From the NCBI GenBank assembly GCA_009739215.1, contig VSJF01000002.1, positions 1,488,001-1,552,000 on the forward strand: DNA of 64,000 bases. The letters run 5' to 3'. The stretch is from Floccularia luteovirens (Eukaryota; Basidiomycota; Agaricomycetes; Agaricales; Squamanitaceae). The position numbers and the translations under genes are program-made. Below, piece after piece: positions 12,201 to 23,124 of this stretch (the first letter of the stretch is position 1; every line of letters starts with the position of its first letter). The notes under the pieces were generated by a model, which saw nothing but the letters and a program-made list of their open reading frames with translations, searched no databases and was not told the origin of the DNA.

Positions 12201-14047
12201 GTGATCCAGCTACAGAGTGAGGTCGGTCAAGAGCTAGGGTTGAAGTTGAAGTCGAAGATGATCTCTTCACAGACTCTGAATGTGCAACTTCTTCATTTGA
12301 TCTCCGGACTTGGTGCCTGATTTGTTCTTCCGTATTCATTGTCTTAGGTAGTCTCGGGAAACTTTGTGGTCCAGGTGTGGGTAAGGGCCGAACATAACTA
12401 TAAGCAGGAGGGCTTTGATCTTGGTCGACATTCTGTGGCTTCAAGACGACGGTCTGGTCTTCTTGGTCGTGATCATACAACGTTACTGAAGGGGAGCGGG
12501 ACCTTGTCAACGTCAGTTGGTCTCTACCCGATTGACCTGCAGAACCAAATGAATGGAAGCTGTTAATTGAATTGAGCGAACTAGTATTTGCTTTGGAGCG
12601 GTGAGGCGCAGAATCTTGTGGAAAGTTTTCCTGATAGGGCGAAGAAGTCCGGGATGAATCGTGTTCACCGTTGTGAGCACCAGTTGGTGATGGGCGAGCA
12701 GCATAAGGTGAGTCCGGACGTCTAGTTCCGGTTGATGGAGATGACTTTGGATCCAAAGAAGAGATAGTGAGTCCTGGATTGATTGAACGACGCTTCTCGC
12801 GTCTTGATGTTCCTACGGTCAGCCCGGAAGGCTGTTTAGAAAGATCAGAGGGAGTATCCGAGCGTTGGATTGATTGGGTGTGTTGCCGTAAGAGCACATC
12901 AAGCGGTCGTACTCCATCATCATAACTCCGCCGCCGACCCTCAGGTTCTAGTTGGACAGATGCAGATGGAACCGGGAGTGTGTTCTGCTTTACTGTGGAT
13001 TTAAGCTCTTCATGATGCTGCGCGGATATAAACGAAGCCTGAGCATTCTGCTGATTATATGAAGATGATGGAGAAGGAGGGTGTAGCCCTTGTGATCTGT
13101 TAGTTTGGGTATCTGATGCTCGTTTAGGCTCGAATGCATCTCCAACATATTGAGTAGGTTTAATTCTTGTACCGTTGGTATTTTCGGTGCTGCGTGAATT
13201 GCGGAGTTGGCCATCAGCAGATTGAGATGTATTGGTCTTCGAAGATCCTGGACGTGAGTGGTCTTCATGACCAGCAGAAGGCTAAAAAAAAAAGTAATTG
13301 ATATGAGCGACAGAAGACAGAAACGTGAACCATTTTGATATTACCCTGGTATCTTGGTGATAATTCCTTGCTTCGCGATCACGAGATTTTGATGAGCCAC
13401 TTCCTCCAGCTGCTCTATCCCTCTCAGCCTTCTTCTGAGTGTGTTTTCTTATCCTGATCATGCGTTCGTTGTGACAAGGCATGCAATATATACCTTGGCT
13501 TGTTTTCGCGAAAACAAGTTCATTGATGCGGTTGTTGCAAACCTTGCACTTGAAACAATGCGCGTGATAAGAGTCATCTCCAGCCATGATGGCTTCGTCG
13601 AGGATGAGGGTATGACAGACATTGCAACTGAAAGAACAGTTGGAGCAAATAGGAGAGCCATCAGTAAGGAGAAGCAGGTTGGTGTCTGCTGTCACTTGGT
13701 TGGAACATTTTGCGCATTTGAAACAATCCACATGAAAGAAGGATTGTCTGTGAAGAATAAGGTTAGAAATCGACATAATGACGAAACAAAAGCCTTGAAG
13801 AACGAGGAGGGACCAGGAGTAGCAGCGACATCTAATAGCTGATTGATGCAAAATAAAGAGGGACTCACCCAAACGCTACGACCAAACCTCCTTGTTCACT
13901 GACCGCCGACTTTTTGCAACCTGGACATAATCTATCCTCCAAGTTCGCCTGGTTGGAAAGAGCATCGGGAGAGTCGAGATGGGTATCATGGTGAGAGCGC
14001 TCGCGCTGAGTGATATCGTGATGGGAAGGAGTCATGGTAGCGAGCAT
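9225..14047 (-). CDS. LIM-LIM-C1-RhoGAP GTPase-activating protein
   Basis: GTPase-activating protein for Rho/Cdc42-type GTPases in cell polarity. The start is ATG at 14047 (a second ATG is four codons on). The first LIM domain spans the intron at about 13734-13869 (CPGCKK, then FFHVDCFKCAKCSNQV). The second LIM follows (CNVCHTLIL, YHAHCFKCKVCNNRI, YCMPCHNER). Next are about 570 disordered Ser/Thr-rich residues and a coiled coil (11174-10600). A C1 zinc domain has the spacing H-x12-C-x2-C-x10-C-x2-C-x4-H-x2-C-x7-C (10300-10090). The RhoGAP domain contains the arginine finger in DYEGIYRKTGG and VLKTYFRSLPIPLLTF. It ends at NAPQIFSRN and TGA at 9225-9227. Yeast Rga1/Rga2 have LIM domains and RhoGAP but no C1. 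All joins keep frame. Confidence 0.88.
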
Positions 14048-14959
14048 CGTTAAATTCCTTGAATGCAGATATGGTCGCGAAAGCGATGTGATGAGTATAA
14101 ATTTTTGATATAAAGACTGGGTGTAGCTTTGAGGCAGCTCGCTGAGCGCCTGAGAGGTATATATTGCACGCCTTGAAGACCGTGAGATGCTATAGGATTG
14201 GTAGAGAACGAGAGAGAGACGAGACCAGTCTCTCACTGCAGGCCAACAAGGTGGTTGGTTCACAAGTCACACTGTCACTGGTCACATCCCCTCTGCTTAG
14301 AATCGATCGTGGCAGTGCCAAACATCCCCCTGACAGAAGCTTTACCTTAAGTACTACAATATAGTATCTCTTTAAAACCAGTTTATTCCTCTAGACTTCA
14401 GTAGCACTGGCTTGCTATCAAATACGTCCCCTTTCTCTCTGGGACCATATGGTTAGCAACCACATTACATCATCCTCTTAACTTGACTACAGGGGTCCCA
14501 GTTTATCTCACCAGTCAAATCGGACCTTGTCAAAGTGCGACTCCTCATGTTTCAATCTTTTTTCTTCTTCAAGCGCTCGAGGGCGCCGCGGGAGTTTCAG
14601 AGAACGGAACACATTTTATGATGAAACTATCGAATAAGGGCGTTTAAAAGTGCCCCATTTTAGTCCCATTATCTGGTCTTAATATATAAGAGAACTTTGC
14701 TAGTTACCAGGGTTATAATTATCACAGCTGTTTGATCAACAGTTAACAGGTTCTAGCAGAGTTTTGAACAGATTAATAGATCGCTAATCTAGTGTTTGGA
14801 CTAAGCTATGTATTTATCATCGGATGTGCAATACCTACTGTTTCAATGTTTGATGTGGAGCAGATCCAGGATTAGCCCGAAGACCAGTGCTCAGCGCTCA
14901 TTTTCTAACGCGGCATCTTATCTAATCATCACACCATAACTCAAACTACAAGTCTGTAG
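14048..14959. other. Divergent intergenic region between RhoGAP and KTI12
   Basis: About 910 bases without a supported gene, acting as the shared upstream region of two divergent genes. It is moderately AT-rich with no repeats or RNA gene that I can recognise. A pyrimidine-rich stretch lies near 14380-14440. Confidence 0.6.
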
Positions 14960-16074
14960 ATGGCATTGATAACAATATCCGGATATCCCAGTTCAGGAAA
15001 GACATCAAGAGCTCAGCAGCTCAAGGCCTTCCTTGAGACTCAACTCCGGGACCCATCATATACCGGACCACAATACATTGTGGTCCTCATCTCGGATGAC
15101 ACCCTCGGCTTGAGCAGAAGTGCTTATGATGGTGCTTCTACCGCACCCTATGCCTCCATTCTTAAAACTGACCAAAAATAATAGAAAGTCGCACAGAAAA
15201 ACCAGCCCGCAGTGCTTTGTTCACCGCAATGCAGAGACAATTAAGGACCGACACTATTCTCATCATGGACTCCCTGAACTACATCAAGGGTTTCCGTTAT
15301 CAGATGTATTGCGCGGCGAGAGAAGCGAAAGTAAGGGTGTGTACAGTACGTTAGGTTGTATTCTTACTCTTCTTTGGATGTCACAGTTGAACGTCTCTCT
15401 GGTCAAAGTAGATATTCGTAGCGGCGACCCATGACTTATGTCGGGAGTGGAATGCGAATAGGCAGGATGGATGCTCATATATACCGTCTACGTGTGTTTG
15501 CAACCATTATTTAACTTGACTCTTCTAATCGTTATTAATAGCTTGGAAAACCTACTAGTGAGATATGAAGAGCCGTCATCCATGGTTCGATGGGACTCAC
15601 CTCTATTCACCGTTCCATGGACGGATGAGGACATACCCGGCCCTCAAATCTGGGGAGCAATTACAAAAGAAAACATCAAGCCTCCTAACTCTGGGACACT
15701 CTCTGTTCGTTTCTTGTACTTGGTCATTCTCACTCATATATCTTTTATAACAGGTGACAAAAACTCCCGTCGATGCATTACACTCACTTGAACAGACCAC
15801 CACATCAATGGTCTCTGCCATATTTTCCGAGAACACAAGCTTGCAAGGGTCAGGTGGACAAGTTACTATACAGATATCAGAAACGTGCAAACCCCAGATC
15901 ACATTGCCTCCGCGGAACATCACACTCTCAGAATTACAGAGGCTCAAGAGACAGTTTGTGACTGTTCATAAGAAGTTGATAACATTAGGCACCACAGAAA
16001 AAGGAAATGTGGATTGGGGCGAAGACAATATAGCTGCTAAGTTTGTAAGATATCTTGAGGAGAATTTCAAATAA
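14960..16074 (+). CDS. KTI12: KTI12, Elongator-associated ATPase/tRNA kinase-like
   Basis: P-loop protein that binds Elongator and tRNA and is needed for wobble-uridine modification. The N-terminus MALITISGYPSSGKT carries the Walker A motif right after the start, as in all Kti12 proteins. Introns at about 15129-15183, 15356-15410, 15487-15540 and 15705-15753 are removed to give AYDESRTEKPARSALFTAMQ, TDTILIMDSLNYIKGFRYQM, YCAAREAKVRVCTIFVA, CREWNANRQDG and LLVRYEEPSSMVRWDSPLFT. The C-terminal PPRNITLSELQRLKRQFV and DNIAAKFVRYLEENFK blocks are typical. The frame is intact and the length is close to 290 residues, the normal family size. KTI12 homologues give resistance to zymocin in yeast. Confidence 0.93.
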
Positions 16075-16453
16075 AATAAATAAATATTACGTAAAAGCCG
16101 ATGACCCGATCAGGAGCACCACAATTCACCTGTCGCTCTGGCCACACCCCTCGTCGACATCGTTGTCTTGCCGTTATCGCTATCGTTCTCGACATATTAT
16201 TGTACAACTAGGCAAGACGATTCTACAGAAAAACAACAGTTCCATTGTCTCCCAATTTATCTGTAGCCGAATTATAATAGACGCTCAAATAGCTGGCCAC
16301 ACCGTGTTCAGCTTGGTCAGGTCATTTGGGCTGACTCCCGTGTGGCCGCACCCTGCTTGTTACCGTCCCTCTCCAGCTTCTTATCTCAAGAGTTACATCG
16401 CAGTCTTCATTCCGTGGTTGTCTCCATAACTCCTCGTTACCCAGCACTTCACA
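16075..16453. other. Intergenic region between KTI12 and the ELL-like gene
   Basis: About 380 bases. It contains tandem taaat repeats just after the KTI12 stop and CT-rich sequence towards 16453, which looks like the promoter of the next gene. No gene is seen. Confidence 0.55.
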
Positions 16454-19166
16454 ATGCCTCTACCAGCTAATGGAACCCTTTCCTTGCTCGGCTACTCACG
16501 ACCAGGCGATACAGTCCAGTCTCGCCCTAAGCAAGCCATGATTGTTCGTATGTCCACAGAGACCTTCGATGCTCTGGAAAATCACCCTCAGATGGAGTTT
16601 GAGTTTGGTGACAACCCCGTACTCTTTCATATATCTCCCCGTGGATCTTGTTTTTGTCTAATTTGTTATCAATAGGGAATTCACATCGGGGATACCTTCT
16701 TTCCAATCCGTACCGTGAACGATAACAATACCCCGCATGAACTCTATCTTCATGCTCCATCTGCAGCGCGAAAGAATCCTCCTCTCAAGCTCTATGCAAA
16801 TGTTACCGGTAGACTCGCTGTCGAGAGGGAGTTAGGTGATGGCGTACTTGAAAAGCTGCATGAGAGCACTGCGCATGCTGCAAGCCAGCGTAACGGCAAG
16901 ACTGCTATTCTTCTTGATGCACCCCTTGATCTACCTTCTCACCAAACGAAGAAGAGGAAGGATCCTCCTTTGCCACCCAATATGTTCAGAAAGTCTGTGC
17001 GACCTTCTGATCAGATGAGAAACAACATAACTTCAACGACCTCGGTTTCTACTCGTGTTGCGTCTCCTGCGCCTCAGCGCCAGCCAGCGAAAGAACCTTC
17101 TCCAATGCTTCGAAAACGCATGGCCCATTGCTTGGCTGTTAGTGAAAGAACAGTAGAACAAGCAATCAAGTTAGTGGGAGGATCAGATTGTAGCTCCACT
17201 ACGCGTCAAGAGCTGATGGAACTTTTCGAAGATGTAAGAATCACAATCTAAACTTGACATGCCTACTTAAATTATGTCTCAAGTTGGCAGAAGTCTCGGC
17301 TGCTAGCAAAAGCGCTTCTAACAAATCGCCAAAATCGTATCGCCTCAAGCCCGAATCTTGGCTCGAAGTGCGTCCCTACGAATGGCCCAATATAACGGAA
17401 TCAGAAAGACACAACATGGCTAGGTCGGCAAGATATGCTTTGAAAGATCTCGGGATTCCTGAAAGTGATCCAGCATGGAACCATGTGAAATTTCGCAATG
17501 TCTCATCTACCACCCCCAATGTCAGCACACAAGGCCAGTCGACCCCCACGTCTAGACCCCCAGCAGGTGCCGCTAGCAGTAGTTCAACCCAGAATCCATC
17601 CAAACCTGAAGCTAAACGAGGTGTAACTTCGAAACAAGCCAAGGATAAAATGAGTAAACCAAAGCCAGACCGGAATACTGAAATCATGATGAAGGATGAA
17701 AGTAAAAGAGCCGCCTCTAGAACTAGCCAAGTAAATAACAAGGCGCTGGAAGGTGCTAGTAGTAGCAACGGAAAACCCTCTATTTCACCAGCTATATCAA
17801 GAATGTCAGCAGCTGATGCTGCTGCACGGAAACCTGGTTCGGGATTCAAAGTGACTAAGAGCATCTCAAAAGAAGGGACAAATGAAACAAATGTCGAAAG
17901 CGGTCGGGCATCAACATCTAACGGCAAATTACCTGAAGCTCGCGCTATGAAGGAAAAAGCTCCGGTCGCGACTACATCAGACGCTTCCAGACGTCCGCCC
18001 CCTTCACCCATTCCGAAGGAGCGTAAGCCGATTGCCCCAGTGCCGCAAAAATCTAACGCTAAGAAAGTGCGAGACGATGGTGTGGGTGCCTCTGATCTCG
18101 ATAGGCGCAAAGATCCTGATTGGGGAAGGGAAAGAGAAAGGGATAGAGGGGACAGGGACATGGCGCGGGCCAAACAAAGGCAGAAGGAAGGGGTAGCAGA
18201 GAGGGAAAGACCGAGGGATTTAGCACGTTCTAGGGACAAAGAGGAGGGAGAGCATTCCGATGATAATCCACCTGTACTCAAACGCAAAAAGCCCACTAGG
18301 GATCCGGATGGGGAATATGAAGACGGACGGACGATGGGTCAGAAACGACGTCGAACAGAGGAACATTCTTCTACAATGTTACAATCAGAGTCGAGATCAT
18401 CAACAGTCCCACGACATTAGCCCATCGCAACGTAAAACCGACGTTGGGGAGAGGCCGCGCATCAAGAAAGAAGAAAATGTATCCCAGTTACCCTCTGTGC
18501 CCAAGATCAAGAAAGAATCCCAAAATCAGAAGCCCTCACTACAACCCCCTCCGCCGAGAAAAATGTCACCGAAAAATTCATCATCCTCATCTCATCAACC
18601 AAACGTACTCAAAAACACGAAAAACTCCCGAGCAAGCGTGACCTCCAATGGCACTCCAAAACCTCGTCGTCGCTCGCCCAAGTATACATCCTCTGAGGAC
18701 GAAGGCGAGAATGTACGTACGTCTCGCAGAGACGCTCCATCAACCTCCCTGCCAACTCCTCCAACAACTACAAGGCCACACCCTCCGAATCTCACTGTAC
18801 CAGCACCACAGCCTCTCCAAACATCTTCTCATTCGCACAACATTGCACGTCCTAATCGGCCATCGAGTACTGACCACGCAACGTTGCGTGCTCGGTATAA
18901 CACGACGTACATCGAGTATCTAGCAACTTTTCAGAAGCTGCTTGTCGAAAAGGAGCAAAATTGATGCCTTATTGGAGCATGATGTTGCAAAGAATGGAGG
19001 TGGTGGCAGTGCGGGGTCGGTAACAGATTCGGATGGAGACGTCGAGCTTTTGGACAGTGAGGAACTTGTGAGACTCACAGCAGAGCACCGGAAGTTACAT
19101 GAGGAGCTAGAAGGTATCCAGCACGCATTTACTCGTTCTGGGAAGGGCGGGACAGGCCTTGATTGA
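16454..19166 (+). CDS. ELL: ELL-like RNA polymerase II elongation factor (two frame breaks)
   Basis: N-terminal ELL-type domain: start ATG at 16454, GTLSLLGYSRPGDTV, AMIVRMSTETFDAL, then after an intron (16618-16676) GIHIGDTFFPIRTVND. A winged-helix-like region follows (RMAHCLAVSERTVEQAIKLV, KSYRLKPESWLEVRPYEWPN). The middle is a long charged, low-complexity linker (RERDRGDRDMARAKQRQKEG). The C-terminus resembles the occludin/ELL domain (RARYNTTYIEYLATFQKLLV, SEELVRLTAEHRKLHEELEG). ELL proteins increase the Pol II elongation rate within super-elongation complexes. The reading frame changes by +1 twice: between 18260 and 18420 (a 43-nt GT-AG segment, 18378-18420, would explain it) and between 18907 and 18964. 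The last change is either a one-base insertion or a 28-nt micro-intron. Confidence 0.72.
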
Positions 19167-19501
19167 AGGCTAGAATGATTTGGTCATTGAAATGGATAGG
19201 TACTTGGATTGGACTTGCCCCAAATGACGACTAGAATCCTGTGTATCAACAACTTATCACTTAACGACAGAGAACACGAAGTGTAATAGAAGACCGGCAT
19301 TACATTGGAATATACATATTTACTTATTTACTTATCTACAGTAGGAAGGTGTCACATCCTGATTAATGTTCACTGGTCCGTACTGCAACAGGACATCCGT
19401 CTGAAGTGTCAGCCGCAAGATGTTGTATACTGTCAGCCATCCTATGCGTCTGTGTCTCATCAATGCAGGTCAAGTAAATTGCTCTCATTCCTTCACCCAC
19501 G
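19167..19501. other. Intergenic region after ELL-like gene
   Basis: About 335 bases without a supported gene; it includes the ELL 3' flank and the presumed promoter and 5' leader of the next gene. Confidence 0.5.
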
Positions 19502-20640
19502 ATGGCACCTACCCAAACAGAACACTTTCCTTCGCCCTTGAGCATACGCAGAGCTCAAGGCGCTCCAGGTATCCCCCCTTCAGTTGGAGCAACAGCAGAA
19601 TCCACACCAGTCAGACAGTACATGTCGCCAGCCACGCCACACGCAACCCCAATCCTTGATTTAGATGTCCCTAAAGCTAACGTTCAATACTTGCCAACAA
19701 AATTGCATGTGATGAATTCGACATTAGCAGCTGTCATCATACTGGCGTTTTCCAGTGTCTTGTTTGGACTTGTCGTAATGACACTGATTCGTTCAAATTG
19801 GTTATCGGCAGGCACACACCCAAAAAACTCGCATTCGCAGAATAATGAACTGGAAGAGACTAGGCCGACGTTTGAGGAAAGTAGCACCACGCGAAGTGTC
19901 ATCCACCACCGAAGCTCACAATATAGCTGGATCTGGCGATGTCCCAGCGACTGGCCTCAACACAAAGATTTGTTTGCGGCGTAGCCAGGGAGCATTATCA
20001 GTAATGTATATCGCATGCTCGGAGAACCGGGGACGTGAACTGTTCTCCAGGACATGTCGATGCAAATGATTCAGAGAAACTCGACGGTAAAAATATGGTC
20101 GAAGAAATTGATATTGGATCAACCGACATGTCTAAACTTGATGAAGCAGACACGCTCCGCATCGCATCACTAAGCTATTATCCCAAATGTTGGACTAGGC
20201 AACGACAAAGATCTGATGCTTCTGATTCCTCTGAAAAGAGTGCTGAAGTAGATGAGATGGACGTATCTTCATCCGGTGGCTCCTCCGAAACATCGATGAC
20301 ATCGTTAGCAGAGATGGAAAGCGATGGAGAGGAAGAACTGAACGAGGAAGATGACCTCGAAGTGGTTGTCTTCGAGGTAAAGCGAGCGCAAACGCAGAGC
20401 GTAGAAATCAAGAGAGGTGTTCTAGTCAACTGGACTAGCAACCTAGGCCATCAAGGAGCTTCATCTGAGTTAGATAACAACATGATGGGTGGACGTAGTC
20501 TGCAAGCGTGTGTACCCTCGCTTATGGTTACCCAGCCAAGCCTAGCGAGCCTCCCGACGTTGTATTCGAGCACGAGCAGCATTTCTGTTGATCTGGATGA
20601 GTTTCCAATTCCACCGACGGTTCAAATACATAGCACGTGA
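19502..20640 (+). CDS. Single-pass membrane protein with acidic tail, unknown function
   Basis: I do not recognise this protein. The ATG at 19502 opens a Pro/Ser-rich N-terminus, followed by one clear transmembrane helix at about residues 73-98 (LAAVIILAFSSVLFGLVVMT). The downstream part is acidic and Ser-rich (DEMDVSSSGGSSETS, EEELNEEDDLEVVVFEVK), ending VQIHST at TGA 20638-20640. To keep one frame I assume two introns, 19881-19926 (46 nt) and 19981-20050 (70 nt), both starting gtagc; the exon between them is only 54 bases. Without splicing, the two halves would be two short genes. Other introns are possible. The absence of a signal peptide suggests a type II or tail-type membrane protein. 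Confidence 0.5.
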
Positions 20641-20753
20641 TATACATATACAGCAGAACAATAAAAACAAAAAGATGTTCGACATATAAATATCTTATCG
20701 TATAACTTTGTACTTATACTTCTTTGCATGCCCATAGCTGCCATTCTAAAACA

Positions 20754-22888
20754 ATGTCTCTTTTGACAACTTTCTATTATGTGTCCTGCATTCTGCTTAT
20801 TGTCGCAGCTATCAGCTTGGCATACTCATTTCGTGTCGCGTCCAGGAATCCCTTGCTGCAGATTGCAGGTCCTCCGACCCGTGGTTGGTTCTCAAATAAT
20901 ATTCAAGGAGTGCTTAAGTGTGTGCCCACATGTCTCTGTAACTTTGAAGTAAGTTGTAAACAAATAATTTGTAACAGTCCACAAGTATCTCCAAGAATGC
21001 ATGACCTTTACAAGGGGCGTTATGGTCATACAATCCGTTTGCGAGGCCTGGGACCCGTACGTAATTGTATCCTCTTTTGTACCATTCATTGCAATGACAG
21101 TCCTGTCTCTACACAGTTGGAAGAACGTCTTCTTACACTTGACCCTTTGTCCGTCTCGCATGTACTCAAAAATTCAACCATCTACCAAAAGCCATGGCAG
21201 TCGCGTCATCTCATTATCAGTCTCATTAGGTTGTGGGATGCTTGCAGCAGAAGATCAGGTACATAAACGCCAACGACGTGTAGCTACGCCAGCATTTTCA
21301 GTACAGAATATGCGTGCCTTGGTCCCCCTGGTGTTCCGTAAAGGCTACCAGTTGAAAGATAGGTGGATGCAGATGTTGAACCAGGAAGAGCAAGATAAAA
21401 ATGGCGCAGAAAACACGCGTGTTCGACTTGACGTATGTCACTGGGTGAGCCGAGCGACATTTGATGTCATTGGAATAGCAGGTCATTATTTATTCAATCC
21501 TTCCAGTAACCCTTCCATTTACCATTCCGCTGCAGGATTCGACTACAACTTTAATGCCATCCAAGATGAGACTAACGAACTCTTCATCGCCTACAAAGAA
21601 ATGTTCGAGGTTGCTGTTTCTCAAAGCCATCCATTTCGAACGGTTATTGGGATTTATCTTCCTTTCGTTTACAAAATCTTCGTCAGTACCATGCTGTATT
21701 ACAATGGATAACCCATTTAGCTTAAATATTTTTTATATAGCCTGACAGAATAGAGCGCACTGTCTCTCGGTGCCGAGGTGTCATACAGCGGGTTGCAGGG
21801 CGATTGATCAAGGAAAAGAAAAAGAAAATTGCTGAAGGAGAGAAGGAAGGCAATTCGTATGCTGGCAGAGACCTTCTTTCCCTTCTACGTGAGTCCACCA
21901 CACTGCTTCATTGCCTCCTTTTACAAGCCTTGTGTAGTCAAATCCAATGTCGCAACCGACCTCCCCCCACAGCAGAGAATCTCAGATGATGATATTCTCA
22001 ACAACATCAACACCTTCATGTTTGCTGGATCGGATACTACCTCACTCTCACTCACTTGGGCACTACTTTTGTTGGCACAGAACCCCACCATCCAGTCTCG
22101 TTTACGCGATGACCTCTTGGCTCTCTCGTCGGTTTCTATGAGTAGTCCCTCCGGTTTGACTGAAGATGAGATTCAATCACTTTTCACGACCATCTCTGAT
22201 TTACCTTATTTAAACAACGTCATAAGAGAGACTATCCGCTTAATTCCTCCCTTACACTCTACAATCCGCGTGGCTACACAGGACGATGTCATCCCGACTT
22301 TCTATCCGGTGCACAGTGCAGATGGCAAAATTGACAACGACAGGAAGAGCCTTGAGGTTCCTAAAAATACTCTAGTACATATAGCCATAGAAGGATTTAA
22401 TTTGAGCAAAGAAGTCTGGGGGCAAGACGCTTGGGAATTCGTGTATGCTTTCAAGATTCGCGTATTTCTCGAAAACTTTATTGATTGTCTGTATAGGCCA
22501 GACCGTTGGGAGCACCTCCCTGATATCGTCAAGGAGCAGCCTGGTCTATTTGCCAATACGCTTACTTTTTCTGCAGGACCGCGCGTATGTTATATATGTA
22601 TAGAACTTCACGATAACTAATTGAAAACCATATAGTCATGTATCGGTCTGCGGTTCTCCATGATCGAGCTCAAGACTTTCTTGTACATTCTTCTCATCAA
22701 TTTTGTATTTACTCCAACAGAGGACAAAATCATCAAGCACAACGCGTAAGTTATCCCGTATCTCAATCTTGAAACAATATCACTTACCCAGTATCAGAAT
22801 ATTGACTCGTCCTTATGTCGTGAAGAAGTTCCATGAAGGGAGTCAGTGTCCATTATTCGTCTCACGATATATACCTGATAAAAAATGA
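20754..22888 (+). CDS. Cytochrome P450 monooxygenase (one-base frame break)
   Basis: Membrane-anchored heme monooxygenase. The ATG at 20754 gives an N-terminal anchor (CILLIVAAISLAYSF) and the proline hinge AGPPTRGW. Later motifs are HKRQRRVATPAF in helix C, the I-helix oxygen motif FAGSDTTSLSL, ExxR in VIRETIRLIPPL, the PERF-like RPDRWEHL, and the heme-binding loop FSAGPRSCIGLR, in which the cysteine is placed by an intron near 22586-22636. At 21225-21231 the conserved run SRHLIISLI-GCGMLAAE needs a +1 shift (one extra T or A in CATTAGGT), with no room for an intron. The gene is therefore either a recent pseudogene or carries a sequencing error. Substrate and CYP family cannot be set by eye. 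No biosynthetic cluster surrounds it. Confidence 0.85.
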
Positions 22889-23124
22889 ATGATGGAACTT
22901 GGAATATCTTTTTTGGGCGCAACTTGTGTATTTTTTTGTCTACCCATCCTTCATACATTCTCAATTGTATTGGTATAATCACATTATACCCACCTTCGAC
23001 TTCACTATAATCATAGATACAAGCTTTCTTACTAAAACTTGTTTGCCACATACAAAATTCATTACAATAACCTGGAGATACTCAACAAATCAAGGGGAAA
23101 TAGAAAGAAAGAAAACCATCCTAA

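Noticed and set aside
17376..18296. A 306-codon open frame on the minus strand inside the ELL-like gene
   Set aside because: It mirrors the low-complexity charged linker of ELL, has Leu/Ser-rich antisense composition and no independent gene signals.
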